Assembly: GCA_016719615.1 (NCBI GenBank)
Contig: JADJYQ010000001.1
Location: 1,090,501 to 1,154,500, forward strand
From: Saprospiraceae bacterium
Lineage (GTDB): Bacteria; Bacteroidota; Bacteroidia; Chitinophagales; Saprospiraceae
Reading direction: 5' to 3'
DNA: 64,000 nt
Shown here: positions 46,487 to 56,600 of the stretch, piece after piece
How positions within the stretch are numbered: position 1 is the stretch's first letter
Layout: each line of letters starts with the position of its first letter
Notes under the pieces: generated by a model
What the model was told of the DNA's origin: nothing
Database searches by the model: none
Seen by the model: only the letters and a program-made list of their open reading frames with translations
Position numbers and translations under genes: made by a program

Positions 46487-46828
46487 ATGCCAAGATTGGA
46501 ATCTCAAACCCATATTCTCACTGCGCTCAAAAATTGGATTGACCGATACCGGTACATCCTAAGTTTTGGCTTTTTTGCTGTGCATATGATTTTTTTTGAT
46601 CAATACCGGATTCCGGTGGCCTGGTCTATCTATAGCGATGTCAAAAAATTGGAAACAGAAAAAGCGGAGTATCAAAAATTAATTTCAAAACTTAGGGAGG
46701 ATAAGCGTGATTTTGAGAATAATTATGAGAAATTTGCACGCGAAAAATATTACATGTCCAGATCAGATGAGGACGTATTTATCATCAAACAGAATTCCCC
46801 TAAGAATAAACAAACATGGCAGTTTTAG
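46487..46828 (+). CDS. septum formation initiator (FtsB/DivIC-like)
   Basis: 113 residues: a short cytoplasmic start, one membrane segment (about 23-42) and a periplasmic coiled coil (KKLETEKAEYQKLISKLRED, about 50-85). It then has KFAREKYYMSRSDEDVFII, the DivIC/FtsB family ending. It stabilises the division complex with FtsL and FtsQ. Its end overlaps sucD by 13 bases. Position after eno is common in Bacteroidota. Confidence 0.88.
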   Translation: MPRLESQTHILTALKNWIDRYRYILSFGFFAVHMIFFDQYRIPVAWSIYSDVKKLETEKAEYQKLISKLREDKRDFENNYEKFAREKYYMSRSDEDVFIIKQNSPKNKQTWQF

Positions 46829-47691
46829 TTGGCGCCGGATCTAGAGTAATCGTTCAAGGATTTACAGGAAAAGAAGGCACATTTCATGCAGAACAGATGA
46901 TTGCTTATGGTACTCCGGTTGTAGGTGGTGTTACACCCGGCAAAGGAGGCCAAATGCATTTAGACAGACCGGTTTTTAATACGGTCGCGGATGCTGTAAA
47001 ATCAGTCGCCGCGAATACATCAATCATTTTTGTACCTCCGGCTTTTGCCGCAGATGCCATTATGGAAGCTGCTGAAGCAGGAATTCACCTCATCGTGTGC
47101 ATCACTGAGGGGGTCCCCGTTCAGGATATGCTCAAAGTGAAGCAATATTTAAAAAATTATCCAACACAACTTATCGGGCCCAACTGTCCCGGAATTATTA
47201 CGCCGGGCGAAGCTAAAGTGGGTATCATGCCCGGTTTTATACATAAAAAAGGAAGTATTGGCATCGTTTCGCGCTCTGGTACGCTCACTTATGAAGCGGT
47301 TGACCAGGTCACAAAAGCAGGCCTGGGCCAATCGACTTGCATCGGAATTGGTGGTGACCCCGTTCCGGGTACAACAACATTAGAAGCCATTCAATTGCTT
47401 ATGGCAGATTATCAGACAGAAGGTATTGTTATGATCGGTGAAATCGGTGGTAATATGGAAACCGAAGCTGCTGAATGGATCAAAGCTTATGGAACGAAAC
47501 CAGTGGTCGGTTTTATTGCAGGCAAAACTGCTCCAAAAGGCCGTAAAATGGGCCATGCCGGCGCTATCATCGGTGGTAAGGCAGATACGGCAGAAGCCAA
47601 GATGGAAGTGATGGCTGCCTGTGGAATTCATGTTGTTCAATCTCCGGCAGATATAGGTTCAACTATGAAAGCTGTCCTCAATAAAGCTTAA
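46816..47691 (+). CDS. sucD: succinyl-CoA synthetase alpha subunit
   Basis: 291 residues. The CoA-binding Rossmann domain starts QGFTGKEGTFHAEQMIAYG. The phosphorylated His lies in KMGHAGAIIGGKADTAEAK near residue 247. It forms succinate plus ATP or GTP in the TCA cycle with SucC, which is not in the window. It overlaps the divIC-like gene by 13 bases and the convergent crtZ by four. Confidence 0.95.
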   Translation: MAVLVGAGSRVIVQGFTGKEGTFHAEQMIAYGTPVVGGVTPGKGGQMHLDRPVFNTVADAVKSVAANTSIIFVPPAFAADAIMEAAEAGIHLIVCITEGVPVQDMLKVKQYLKNYPTQLIGPNCPGIITPGEAKVGIMPGFIHKKGSIGIVSRSGTLTYEAVDQVTKAGLGQSTCIGIGGDPVPGTTTLEAIQLLMADYQTEGIVMIGEIGGNMETEAAEWIKAYGTKPVVGFIAGKTAPKGRKMGHAGAIIGGKADTAEAKMEVMAACGIHVVQSPADIGSTMKAVLNKA

Positions 47692-48170
47692 ACTTTATTT
47701 GCTTCCTCTTTTGTTTTCTTCTTATTGAAATATCTGGGATGGACCAGCAACATTCCGAAAGATTCTCCATCTTCTTTTGTGGTCTTTGCGTGATGGGCGC
47801 CATGTGCTCTTAATACAGCTTTAGAATAATCAGTTTCCAACTGTTTAAACCAATTGAACCGTCTGTGGATGTAAACATCGTGAACTAGAAAATAACACAA
47901 TCCATAAATGGAAATGCCAATACCGATGTAGAGTAAAAATCTCAACTCGGGATAAAAACTGCCAGCCATATAACAAGCTGCAGAGGGTAATGCAAAAACT
48001 AAGAAAAAACGGTCGTTCTTTTCCCAAAATCCTTTTTTCAGATGAATCGGATCGTGATGATCTGCATGCCATGACCATAAAATTCCATGCATAATGTACT
48101 TATGAGTAAACCAGGCCATGAATTCCATAAAGAAGAAAGCACCGACGATTAAAGCAATTGCTGTGAACAT
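47688..48170 (-). CDS. crtZ: beta-carotene hydroxylase, CrtZ type
   Basis: 160 residues with four hydrophobic segments and the His clusters of the di-iron fatty acid hydroxylase superfamily: HKYIMHG, HADHHD, HDVYIHRR and HGAHHA. CrtZ adds 3-hydroxyls to beta-carotene rings, making zeaxanthin. The prenyl diphosphate synthase at 18.2-19.2 kb could supply the precursor, although they are far apart. The end overlaps sucD convergently by four bases. The leader holds two palindromes. Confidence 0.88.
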   Translation of the reverse strand: MFTAIALIVGAFFFMEFMAWFTHKYIMHGILWSWHADHHDPIHLKKGFWEKNDRFFLVFALPSAACYMAGSFYPELRFLLYIGIGISIYGLCYFLVHDVYIHRRFNWFKQLETDYSKAVLRAHGAHHAKTTKEDGESFGMLLVHPRYFNKKKTKEEANKV

Positions 48171-48195
48171 GAAATTATTATCTATATTAAGAGTA

Positions 48196-48226
48196 ACACA
48201 AATTGTGTATTGAAGTTTAGCTTCAA
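48196..48226. promoter_or_regulatory. two palindromes in the crtZ leader
   Basis: ACACAAATTGTGT (48196-48208, 6-base arms around one A) and TTGAAG-TTTAG-CTTCAA (48210-48226) are adjacent. They lie between the putative crtZ -7 box and its ATG. They could be operators or a leader hairpin. Confidence 0.35.
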
Positions 48227-48259
48227 ATGAGGATTCAATTTCATTTATTTGATCATATG

Positions 48260-48267
48260 CAAAAGTA
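48260..48267 (-). promoter_or_regulatory. -7 box for crtZ
   Basis: The minus strand reads TACTTTTG, matching TAnnTTTG, about 90 bases before the crtZ ATG and just past the histidine kinase stop. Confidence 0.4.
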
Positions 48268-48268
48268 T

Positions 48269-51200
48269 TTATTGCGCATCTTCAAAATCAACAATCCGCA
48301 TCAATGGAATTTCAACAAAAAAACTGGTCCCTTTTTCAGGAATGGTTTTGAAATATATTTTTCCATTCGCGAGCTCAATGATTTGTTGACACATCGCAAG
48401 TCCTAACCCGGTCCCAGAGCTTTTAGATGTAAAATTTGGAAGAAAAACTTTTGACTGCATTTCTTCGGGAATTCCGCTTCCATTGTCTCTGACACAGATG
48501 ATAGCATTTTTTCCATTTGAATCCATACTAATAAAAATCTGTCCCCGCCTGGAATCCGGTATCGCCTGTATCGAGTTATTGATCAAATTATTTAAAACGC
48601 GAATGATTTGATCTTTGTCGGCAAAAACATACAATTCATCAATAGGTACGGTTAAATGAATATCAATATCTTCCCTTTTGCGAAAAAGATCGTGCACAGA
48701 TGCAAGAATATCATTCAAGATTAATTTTTCGTTATGAGCTTGAGGCATCTTTGCAAAATTGCTAAACTCCGTGGCAATCTTACTTAAGCTGTCTATTTGC
48801 TCGATCAGTGTGTGGCATACTTTCTGTGCCATTTCTTTGATATCTTCTGTGCCGGTCCGCAGTGATTGCTGTAAATATTGAATAGATAGTTTCATGGGCG
48901 TCAGCGGATTTTTAATTTCATGGGCTACTTGTTTGGCCATCTCCCGCCATGCCGAATCTCTTTCTGTCTTGGCTAACAATTGTGCGCTTTCATCCAATTG
49001 ATTGACCATTTGATTATAATTCTGAATGAGTTCTCCTATTTCATCTTCACTTTTCCACTCGAGCATTTCATTTGATTTTCCAAGGCGGATACTTCTGAGT
49101 TTATCCGTAAGGCTTACCAGAGGAGATGTAATGGAGTTTGCCAATAATGTTGCCAGACTCGCAGCTATTAAAAATAAAAAGACGTATATATTGAGTAAGG
49201 TATTTACAAGATTGGCAAGCCTTGCACTATAACTTAACTCGCGTGAAGCCAGGGCATCTACTTGTAATACTCCTGCTCTTTGATTATTATAAAATATATT
49301 GCGGTAAGCATATAATTCATCTGGTTTATCAGATTTTTCCAGTACAACTATATCTTCTGCATATGATGGATATTGAAAATAAAAAGCCGGATTCAGCAGT
49401 TGAATGGAATTATTATAGTGTTGATGCAAGCTTTTATCAGAATCCTCAAAGCCGTTCTCATGGAAAAATCGAATATCGAAATCCACCATTTGACTTGTTT
49501 GTTTGATTTGCGTCCGGAGAATAATTTTTGCATCATCTGCACTCCCTGCATTTCGAATCGCGGATTCTAAAAAACCACTTAAATTTCGGGTCTTACTGAT
49601 CAGGTTTTCTTTAAAAATTTCGTTTTCAGATCGCTTGGTAAAAAATACGGTGGTCAAAGCTATGATGAGAAAACTGATTACAATTCCAAGTATTACATAA
49701 AATTGAATCCTGTTTTTTAAGGAGGGTTTGTCCGGGAAACTGATCTGCAAATCCTCTGGCAAAAAAGGAAACCTCTGATGTACCAGGCTGATCATATACG
49801 ATATCACAATCAGCAAAGTAAACATATATGAAAATAAAGAAATGCCTTTTAAACTTGATTCCAGAGGATTACTCAAAATGAGCAATTGATTTGCTGAGGG
49901 CTTTAAATATAAAATGTCTTTGCTTTCAATATTAATATGACGGATGCTGTCTTTTTTAAGGAATTGCAAACTTTCGTCATAATTTGGTTTAAACACATTG
50001 CTGGAAAATTTGAGCAGCCTGTCTTCATAAAAATAAAAATCATAATTATTAGTATTGCAATTTTGTATGAGGTCTGCCAGACAATCCGGTTTGTTCTCAT
50101 TCATGCAAGACACATAACTTGTTACCAATTGTTCTTTGACATACCTTTTTTTCTGATTTTGGTAATGAAAGATCAGACTCGAATTTAAAATGCTGATAAC
50201 GATGATCCATGAAATCAGCCAAAGAATATTTTTTTGATAGTCTTCATTGAAAAAATCCTGCATCCAAATAATGATACTTGCACCTAACAAAAATGTGGCA
50301 AGCCCAATTTCTAATTTAGCCTGGAGAATAAATGGAATTGCGATGATGAGAGACAACAGAAAGAAAATAAAACGTTTGCGGAATTCAAGTTGAAAACTAT
50401 AAGTACTGGTGGTGAGTTTGTTTGTAATTAAAAAAATTGCAAGGAGGACTGTAAGTAAATCAAATAATAAAATGAAATGCTGAAAATTAAATGAAAATAT
50501 ATTGTTGAGGTCAAAATAGTAATCTGATTTGATAAAGACAGCACTGAAAATAAAACAATAAATCACCAATGCAAATAAGGCAATAAGATAATTAAACAAC
50601 ACGATCAGATATCCTGTCCACCGGGGTGCAGCAAGTTGTGTGATGAGTGCATACTTATAAAAAAAGTAACTCAGGTGAAAAAACAGGCAGGAGAAAACAG
50701 TAAACTCAAAAAGCGTGTAATTATAAAAACGGGTATGAATTAATTTGTCAGTGAGTATGCTATGGTAAAAGTCATTCTGGTGAACAATCCACTGACACAT
50801 GCTTGAAGTCACTAAAATGCCTAATAGCAAGATCATGTTTCCCCAAGGGTAATCCTTATGGGTGTAAAAATATCTTGAAACCTTGTGTACTGGAATGTAG
50901 AATAACAGCAATACAAAAAAGTAAAACAGAATCAAAACATTACCATAAACAGGGGCAAGAAATTCACCTTCCAAGTGAAGAATACCCAAGGCCTTTTTGG
51001 GATCCATGGGATTTCGGATGATCAGACCGGTTTTCTCGGTTTTTTCCGTTGCAATGTTGACATGGATATACGATTGATTGGCTGCTTCTAATGGTTTATA
51101 GCTGATCAGGGTATATGGAATTCCTGACTTTGAAAACTGGATCTTCTTAACAAGGTAATAGGCATCCAGGTGTTTGATAATGCGAAAGCCATTGATGCGG

Positions 51201-51553
51201 GAGCTTGGACTCCAAAGATCTTTAAGGAAGGCAGCTTCACCACTCCAGTATCTGGCTGAATGATTTTCAAAAACGACACAATGAAGGCTAGCCTGGTGAA
51301 CGAGGTATTGTATTAATGCTGTGGGATTAAAACCCGTACTGTCCTTTCTATTTAATAAATTCTGGATTTGCTGAGACTGGGTTTGTTCTATTTTATGAAA
51401 CGATTGCAGTTCCTTCTGGATCTCATTTTTTAAAAAGTTGCGGTAATCATGTTCAAAACCCGGGTAAGCCCATTCATAGACTTTGCCTAAACAAAGCAAC
51501 ATCAGGGCAGCTGCCCAGATCAAGTATGCATTTCTAAAAACCCTGGTATTCAC
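48269..51553 (-). CDS. large polytopic sensor histidine kinase (NtrY-like)
   Basis: 1094 residues. One membrane segment is near the start, then a periplasmic part. About eight membrane helices fall between 205 and 460, and further segments near 570-660 and 790. A HAMP domain follows (SITSPLVSLTDKL), then a HisKA H-box AHEIKNPLTPMKLSI and a HATPase with N-box LNNLINNSIQAIPD, DNGSGIPEEM and GTGLGLAM. It should autophosphorylate on the H-box His and pass phosphate to a response regulator. None is adjacent, so it is an orphan. The kinase core and the HAMP-H-box spacing resemble NtrY. Confidence 0.9.
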   Translation of the reverse strand: MNTRVFRNAYLIWAAALMLLCLGKVYEWAYPGFEHDYRNFLKNEIQKELQSFHKIEQTQSQQIQNLLNRKDSTGFNPTALIQYLVHQASLHCVVFENHSARYWSGEAAFLKDLWSPSSRINGFRIIKHLDAYYLVKKIQFSKSGIPYTLISYKPLEAANQSYIHVNIATEKTEKTGLIIRNPMDPKKALGILHLEGEFLAPVYGNVLILFYFFVLLLFYIPVHKVSRYFYTHKDYPWGNMILLLGILVTSSMCQWIVHQNDFYHSILTDKLIHTRFYNYTLFEFTVFSCLFFHLSYFFYKYALITQLAAPRWTGYLIVLFNYLIALFALVIYCFIFSAVFIKSDYYFDLNNIFSFNFQHFILLFDLLTVLLAIFLITNKLTTSTYSFQLEFRKRFIFFLLSLIIAIPFILQAKLEIGLATFLLGASIIIWMQDFFNEDYQKNILWLISWIIVISILNSSLIFHYQNQKKRYVKEQLVTSYVSCMNENKPDCLADLIQNCNTNNYDFYFYEDRLLKFSSNVFKPNYDESLQFLKKDSIRHINIESKDILYLKPSANQLLILSNPLESSLKGISLFSYMFTLLIVISYMISLVHQRFPFLPEDLQISFPDKPSLKNRIQFYVILGIVISFLIIALTTVFFTKRSENEIFKENLISKTRNLSGFLESAIRNAGSADDAKIILRTQIKQTSQMVDFDIRFFHENGFEDSDKSLHQHYNNSIQLLNPAFYFQYPSYAEDIVVLEKSDKPDELYAYRNIFYNNQRAGVLQVDALASRELSYSARLANLVNTLLNIYVFLFLIAASLATLLANSITSPLVSLTDKLRSIRLGKSNEMLEWKSEDEIGELIQNYNQMVNQLDESAQLLAKTERDSAWREMAKQVAHEIKNPLTPMKLSIQYLQQSLRTGTEDIKEMAQKVCHTLIEQIDSLSKIATEFSNFAKMPQAHNEKLILNDILASVHDLFRKREDIDIHLTVPIDELYVFADKDQIIRVLNNLINNSIQAIPDSRRGQIFISMDSNGKNAIICVRDNGSGIPEEMQSKVFLPNFTSKSSGTGLGLAMCQQIIELANGKIYFKTIPEKGTSFFVEIPLMRIVDFEDAQ

Positions 51554-51642
51554 AATAGAAATAATAGGTAAAATTAAGATTTAATACATTATATCTTATT
51601 TTAATGTGTTTTTACGAAAATGAACAACATAAGAAAATGGGC

Positions 51643-51650
51643 TAACTTTG
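51643..51650 (+). promoter_or_regulatory. -7 box for rnpB
   Basis: TAACTTTG matches TAnnTTTG, placing the RNA start about six bases on, exactly at the beginning of the P1 helix. Confidence 0.55.
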
Positions 51651-51652
51651 TT

Positions 51653-52003
51653 CTTCCACGTCTTATCGCGCCGGTTTTACCGGTGAGGAAAGTCCGGACA
51701 ATGCAGGGCAACCGCACCACTTAACAGGTGGCTCAGAATTTATTCTGACGAGAAAGTGTCACAGAAAAGAACCGCCTCAATTCGTTGAGGTAAGGGTGAA
51801 AATGTGTGGTAAGAGCACACGCTGTGTTTGAGCAATTGAACACAGGGATAAACCTTGCGGATTGAAATGCCATGTATATCCATTACCTGAAAAGGTACTC
51901 TGGCCCTGAGGTGTCATTAGACAGATGGAGGGGTAGGCAGAGCAGATAAATGATAAGATGCTTCCGTTCTGCGGAGGTAACAGAATCCGGCTTACAGTGG
52001 AAT
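51653..52003 (+). ncRNA. rnpB: RNase P RNA, class A
   Basis: The conserved regions of bacterial RNase P RNA appear in order. GAGGAAAGTCCGGACA is at 51685-51700, ACAGAAAAGAACCGCC at 51761-51776 and GGTAAGGGTGAAA at 51789-51801, followed by GGTAAGAGCACAC. The P2 partner GATAAGAT is near 51952-51959, and ACAGAATCCGGCTTACA is at 51980-51996. P1 pairs TTCCAC near 51653 with GTGGAA near 51997. P2 pairs GTCTTATC with GATAAGAT. It processes tRNA 5' ends with RnpA. The ends are set by helix P1 and the promoter and are approximate. Confidence 0.95.
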
Positions 52004-52004
52004 T

Positions 52005-52038
52005 TTGGGTGAGCGTAATGCTTGCCCAATTTTTTTTT
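52005..52038 (+). terminator. rho-independent terminator of rnpB
   Basis: TTGGGTGAGC and GCTTGCCCAA form a 10-base-pair stem (two G-U pairs) around GTAAT, followed by nine T. Confidence 0.9.
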
Positions 52039-52190
52039 AGGCATGTAGGAATGTAGGAATGTAGGAATGTAGGAATGTAGGCATGTAGGCATGTAGGCAT
52101 GTAGGAATGTAGGAATGTAGGAATGTAGGAATGTAGGCATGTAGGCATGTAGGAATGTAGGAATGTAGGAATGTAGGAATGTAGGAATGT
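52039..52190. repeat. 19-unit octamer tandem array AGGMATGT
   Basis: Nineteen uninterrupted 8-base units of two kinds, AGGCATGT (C) and AGGAATGT (A), run in the order C AAAA CCC AAAA CC AAAAA. The array starts on the last base after the rnpB terminator T-run. There is no gene in it; its six-frame translations are simple repeats such as MPTCLHSYIPTFLHS. Confidence 0.95.
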
Positions 52191-52222
52191 GGTCTCATGC
52201 AGTCATGTAGGTAAAGCTTCCT

Positions 52223-52270
52223 GCCTATAAGCCTAAACACCTAAATGCCTACATGCCTAAACGCCTATTC
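52223..52270. repeat. degenerate octamer array GCCTAAAY, opposite orientation
   Basis: Six 8-base units read GCCTATAA, GCCTAAAC, ACCTAAAT, GCCTACAT, GCCTAAAC and GCCTATTC. The unit resembles the reverse complement of the left array, and CCTACATGCCT at 52248-52258 is its exact complement. The array runs over the porV stop codon. Confidence 0.8.
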
Positions 52271-53482
52271 CTCCCCTGCAGCTGTGCTTTTTCCCCCACC
52301 GTCAAAATCATAGCTGATGGAGAAACGCACCGTATTAGCCAATGGACTGCGATTATTAGTTGCCGGGACTAAGTAAGAAAGATTTAGTCCAAATACATTG
52401 TATTTGACACCACATCCAAGGGTTAGAAATTTTCGGTTTCCTTTCAATTCGTGTTCGTGAAAATAACCGGCACGTACAGCGAACTGCTTATCGTACCAAT
52501 ACTCCAATCCTACAGAGTACATGAGTTCTTGTAATTCTTCGCTAGCACCGCCGGGTGCATCACTTAAAGATCCAAACACACCTTCAAACAAACCTTTCTC
52601 GCGGTAATCTGCTATTTTGTTATTATCGACATCGTATTCGGGGTCGCCTGGTTTGCGGGGACTTGGAATCAATAATTTATTGATTTCTATAGTTGCAGTC
52701 AATGAATTATAATCATCGAAATTCATTTCATAAGCTGCACCAATGGCTAGATTTGAAGGGATGAAATCCTTTACAACTCCTTTGGTATAAGTCACTTTAG
52801 CACCAAGGTTGGTCAAAGCAACGCCTGCATTTAAATAATTCCTCCGACCACTTGCACCAAGTTTGTTGCGATAAAAAAATCCAATATCTGCAGCAAATGT
52901 TTTAGCAGTTGTAATGGTAAAGGCACCCAAAGTTCTTCCGGTGGCAAGGTTTGAATATGCAAATTTTGCCGTCAAACTGGCCGAAAATACATCTGATAAC
53001 TTTCTGGAGTAACCAGCGGCAATTTCCATTTCATTGGGCTGACCAGTACCTATGTCTACACCATTTTCATCGCGGAAATCGATCTTGCCAAGCGAAAAAT
53101 ATCGGATCGATCCTCCAACCGTTTGAAATTTGTCTATTTTATAATAACCAGAGGCGTATAGCAAATAAATATCGTCAATTCCTAAATTCCTCAACCATGG
53201 GGAGTAAGTAATTGAAATACCGAGATTCTGTTCTGAAAAAGCCAGCCTTGCAGCATTATGGTGCATTGCATTGGGATCAGCGGTAAGGGCTACACCTGCA
53301 TCTCCGAGTCCTCCTGATCGCGTATCCGGATTGATCCTTAAAAAGGGCATTGCAGTTAAAATAGTGTTTTGAAGACAATCGCCGGTGCTGTTATCGACGA
53401 TACAACCACGGTTGGGATCCCAGGTCTGAGCATTCATGTAATGAAATGAACAAACGAGAAGAATGAGGCTTAAACTACGCAT
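52265..53482 (-). CDS. porV: T9SS outer-membrane protein PorV (LptO)
   Basis: 405 residues. Signal peptide MRSLSLILLVCSFHYMNAQ is followed by the PorV family's FLRINPDTRSGGLGDAGVA and DPNAMHHNAARLAF. A FadL-like outer-membrane beta barrel extends to the end. PorV carries cargo from the translocon and forms the attachment complex with PorU. The ATG at 53482 begins the signal peptide directly. Longer starts at 53503 and TTG 53512 lie in or next to the -7 box and were rejected. The stop codon sits in the octamer repeat. Confidence 0.92.
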   Translation of the reverse strand: MRSLSLILLVCSFHYMNAQTWDPNRGCIVDNSTGDCLQNTILTAMPFLRINPDTRSGGLGDAGVALTADPNAMHHNAARLAFSEQNLGISITYSPWLRNLGIDDIYLLYASGYYKIDKFQTVGGSIRYFSLGKIDFRDENGVDIGTGQPNEMEIAAGYSRKLSDVFSASLTAKFAYSNLATGRTLGAFTITTAKTFAADIGFFYRNKLGASGRRNYLNAGVALTNLGAKVTYTKGVVKDFIPSNLAIGAAYEMNFDDYNSLTATIEINKLLIPSPRKPGDPEYDVDNNKIADYREKGLFEGVFGSLSDAPGGASEELQELMYSVGLEYWYDKQFAVRAGYFHEHELKGNRKFLTLGCGVKYNVFGLNLSYLVPATNNRSPLANTVRFSISYDFDGGGKSTAAGEE

Positions 53483-53509
53483 AAAAGGGAAATCAGTATT
53501 CATAAGATG

Positions 53510-53517
53510 CAAAAGTA
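53510..53517 (-). promoter_or_regulatory. -7 box for porV
   Basis: The minus strand reads TACTTTTG, matching TAnnTTTG. Transcription would start near 53503, about 20 bases before the chosen ATG. Confidence 0.5.
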
Positions 53518-53611
53518 CTACGATTTTAAATATTAAGCTTTACGATAATGTGTTCGTAAAGTTTAATTATTGACGAAAATCAATGAATAAACTCAAAATG
53601 CCTGTGTTTTA

Positions 53612-56600
53612 TTATTTAACAAGCACCAATTTTTGAGGTGGAGATTCTTTTTTAATGATTTCACCTTCTTTTTTTCCACTAATCGTCACTTTATAAGTAT
53701 AAACGCCATTTGGAATTTCAGCTCCGCCATCTTCTCTGCCATCCCACTCCATACTTATAACTCTAAAGCCATTATTTTGAATTTTCTGTTGGAGCTTGCG
53801 CACTGGTTGCCCGGATATAGCCCTAATGTCTATTTCAATGGACAATTCGGCTGCAGACCAATTAGTTTGAAACTGAAATTTCGTATATTCATTAAATGGG
53901 TTGGGATAATTATAAACGTCTTTGATCACAATCTCGTTTTCATCGATTACGAAAAACTCAACTGTACCAGTTCCAAAATTATTGGAGATATCCCATGCTG
54001 TTACTGTAATGCTGTGTTTGCCCGGCGATAATCTTGGAAGTAAATACAACAGTTCTCCTTCCAGAGGATTGTTGAGTTGGGATGTATAATATTGGTTGAG
54101 AACAATTGGGGATCTTGAATTTTGATCAATGACGGCAATCAGATCATGTCCTATGCTGTTTCCTGAAATATTGATTCCCGTATCATCACTTATTTGGGCA
54201 TATAATTTGGCTTCCGGCCCACAGATACCGCCTGAAATAAAATTTGCATCGTTAATAAATGCTTTTACAACCGGTGGATTATCATCTATTAACGAATCGC
54301 TTGAAACGCCTCCAATGATTAGTTGGTCTTCATATCCGGCAGCATCACGACTGATCTCGTCCGTAGCATACAAACTGATTTTACCGCGACCAAATTCGTA
54401 ATTAATATCCTTAGGAATTTTAAAACTAAAACTCCAATTGCCATCCTTCACATTTACCAATCCTTTGTAAATAATATTTTTTTGAATGGAATAGTTATCG
54501 GAATAAGAACCCGGGTCATTCGCTTTTGTGCGAAGCTGAATTTCTTTATCAAAAACAGTTATATATAGTTTACCATTAAAAGTCGATTGTAGTACATCGT
54601 TTTGGTCGGTTACAATTCCGCTCACATTGACGCGTTCCAAAGCCCGAAATGTATCAATTGCACTGCCAACCGCCTTGCCGTTGATCGTTGTGACTTTGTT
54701 TTTAAATTGTGGGATGGCTAGATGTTGAGACGGGTCTCCAAACAAAAGGAATTTTCTAGAATTTAATAATATAAATCCCGAAGAGTGTTCATTTTTTGCC
54801 CGCCGCATAATTTCTCCCAGGGGTAATGGTTTTCCGTTTTCAAATTGAAAAAGTAAATTATAAACAGAAGATGTCAGGTCAAAATTATCGTCGCTGTAAA
54901 CGGCCCTGACCGTTGAAAACAGGGCTAGAAATCCGCCATTGGTATTATGCAATCCTTCCTCGCCGGCATTGGTCTTGGAGGGATCATCATAACCGTTGAA
55001 GGTACAGGAAGCAACGATGACCAACGGAAGCTTGTAATAGTTTTCAAGATTGGGTATTTCGTTGTTTTGAAATACGCGCTCTTGCGCCAATCCGGTATAA
55101 CCGCCGTGTCCTAAATAATTCATCACCAGTGTGCCTTGGAAAAATGCATTGGCGATGGATTTATTCACTTCAGGATATCTTTCCCCTCCTGGTGTTGTAG
55201 TTTGGGTATAAGCATCCAAATATATTTTTTCCTGATTAAAAACAGGGTGAATGGATGCCGTTTTTTCTGCGATCGTTTCTGCCTGGTGAAAATGTATATT
55301 TGAATCTTCGTCGTCTGCAGTATATAGTGTATTTAGTTTCCAATCACCCATGGTTTTCGGGTCTTTGTCATAACGGATGATTTTGGAAACTAAATTTTTA
55401 GCCTCACTACTGTCACGAGCTACCAATCTTCCAATATTTAAATCAAGTTTTCCGGCCAGATTTTTGCCTTCTCCCGGATCCAATAATCCAAAAAATCATC
55501 ACTTGGAAAAGCAGTAATGGGATCCAAACTTTCGTCTGTTTCATAACTCACTATAAAATTTTCATCAGGATCTTTTTTATTCCGATGGCGCATATCGTAA
55601 CTACCGTCACCAAATAATAAAAGGTATTTAAAATCCGAATTTCTGGAGTAAAGCATCCTGCACATATTCCTGATGGCGGCAGGATCCTGTGATCCGGAAG
55701 AGAATTCATTATAGATCTGGTCCAATTCGACGGAAGTGATCCGTAAACCTGAATGCTGACTTCGGTGTTCTTGTAATTGTTCAGCTTCATTTTTAAAAGA
55801 TTTATGATATACGATCAGCATATCCAACTGATCCAGACTATGTAAATTTTGGTTGCCGGTACTTCCTTTATAAATAGGAGTAGGGTAGGAGCCTGTTTCG
55901 CTAAAAACTAACAACTGTTTGTATCTTGCTTTGGTAGGAATAGCAAATTGAAGTTCACTACCGGTTGCGGGTTTAGCCTGAATGGATTGAACATCCAATG
56001 GATTTGATATATCCCAAATCAATTTTCCAGTTCCGGCATTCTCAATTCTGAATTGACTGACTTCATACTTTGCAGATACGGGATCCAAAATGTAAATAGG
56101 TTTGTCGGTCCAAATTAGCTTTTTGTAGGCGGAAATCCTGAAATGATCTAACCATCCTTCAGAATTTGTTCCGTTGATTAGAGGATATCTTATCTTGGCG
56201 CGGATCAAATCACTCACCGGCTGGAATTCATCTGTCCGGCGAGCAATGTTCGCAAATCGGCTAATACTGCTGATGGTGATCTGAAATATATTTTGGGAGA
56301 CCGTTTTATCTTCTACTTCGGCGTAAACTACACTGCTCGTTGGGGCTCTTCCTGCAAATGCAAAACTGAATTTAGCTTTTTGGTTCACATCAATGTGATC
56401 GAATATGAAAGTATTCCCAAAATCAAATTCACGGGTATTACTTAATTCTTCTCCATACCAATCTTTACCAGATCCTTCACCTCCTGGATCTAAATCCAAT
56501 AGGTTGACGAGATCATTTTCGTAATGTATAAAATCAAATGTTTGTTGACTGGTATAATCCGGATTTTCTGCAGATGGAATGGATGCCATTCGTTTCGAAT

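Noticed and set aside
49222..49506. 94-codon plus-strand frame inside the histidine kinase
   Set aside because: Antisense shadow of the kinase gene with no independent signal.
52039..52190. Possible CRISPR array
   Set aside because: Units are 8 bases with no spacers, and no cas genes are in the window.
51777..52240. Minus-strand reading frames of 67-123 codons across rnpB and the octamer array (MPTCLHSYIPTFLHS type)
   Set aside because: An 8-base repeat reads open in several frames and gives simple repeated peptides; the rest overlaps RNase P RNA. No gene.
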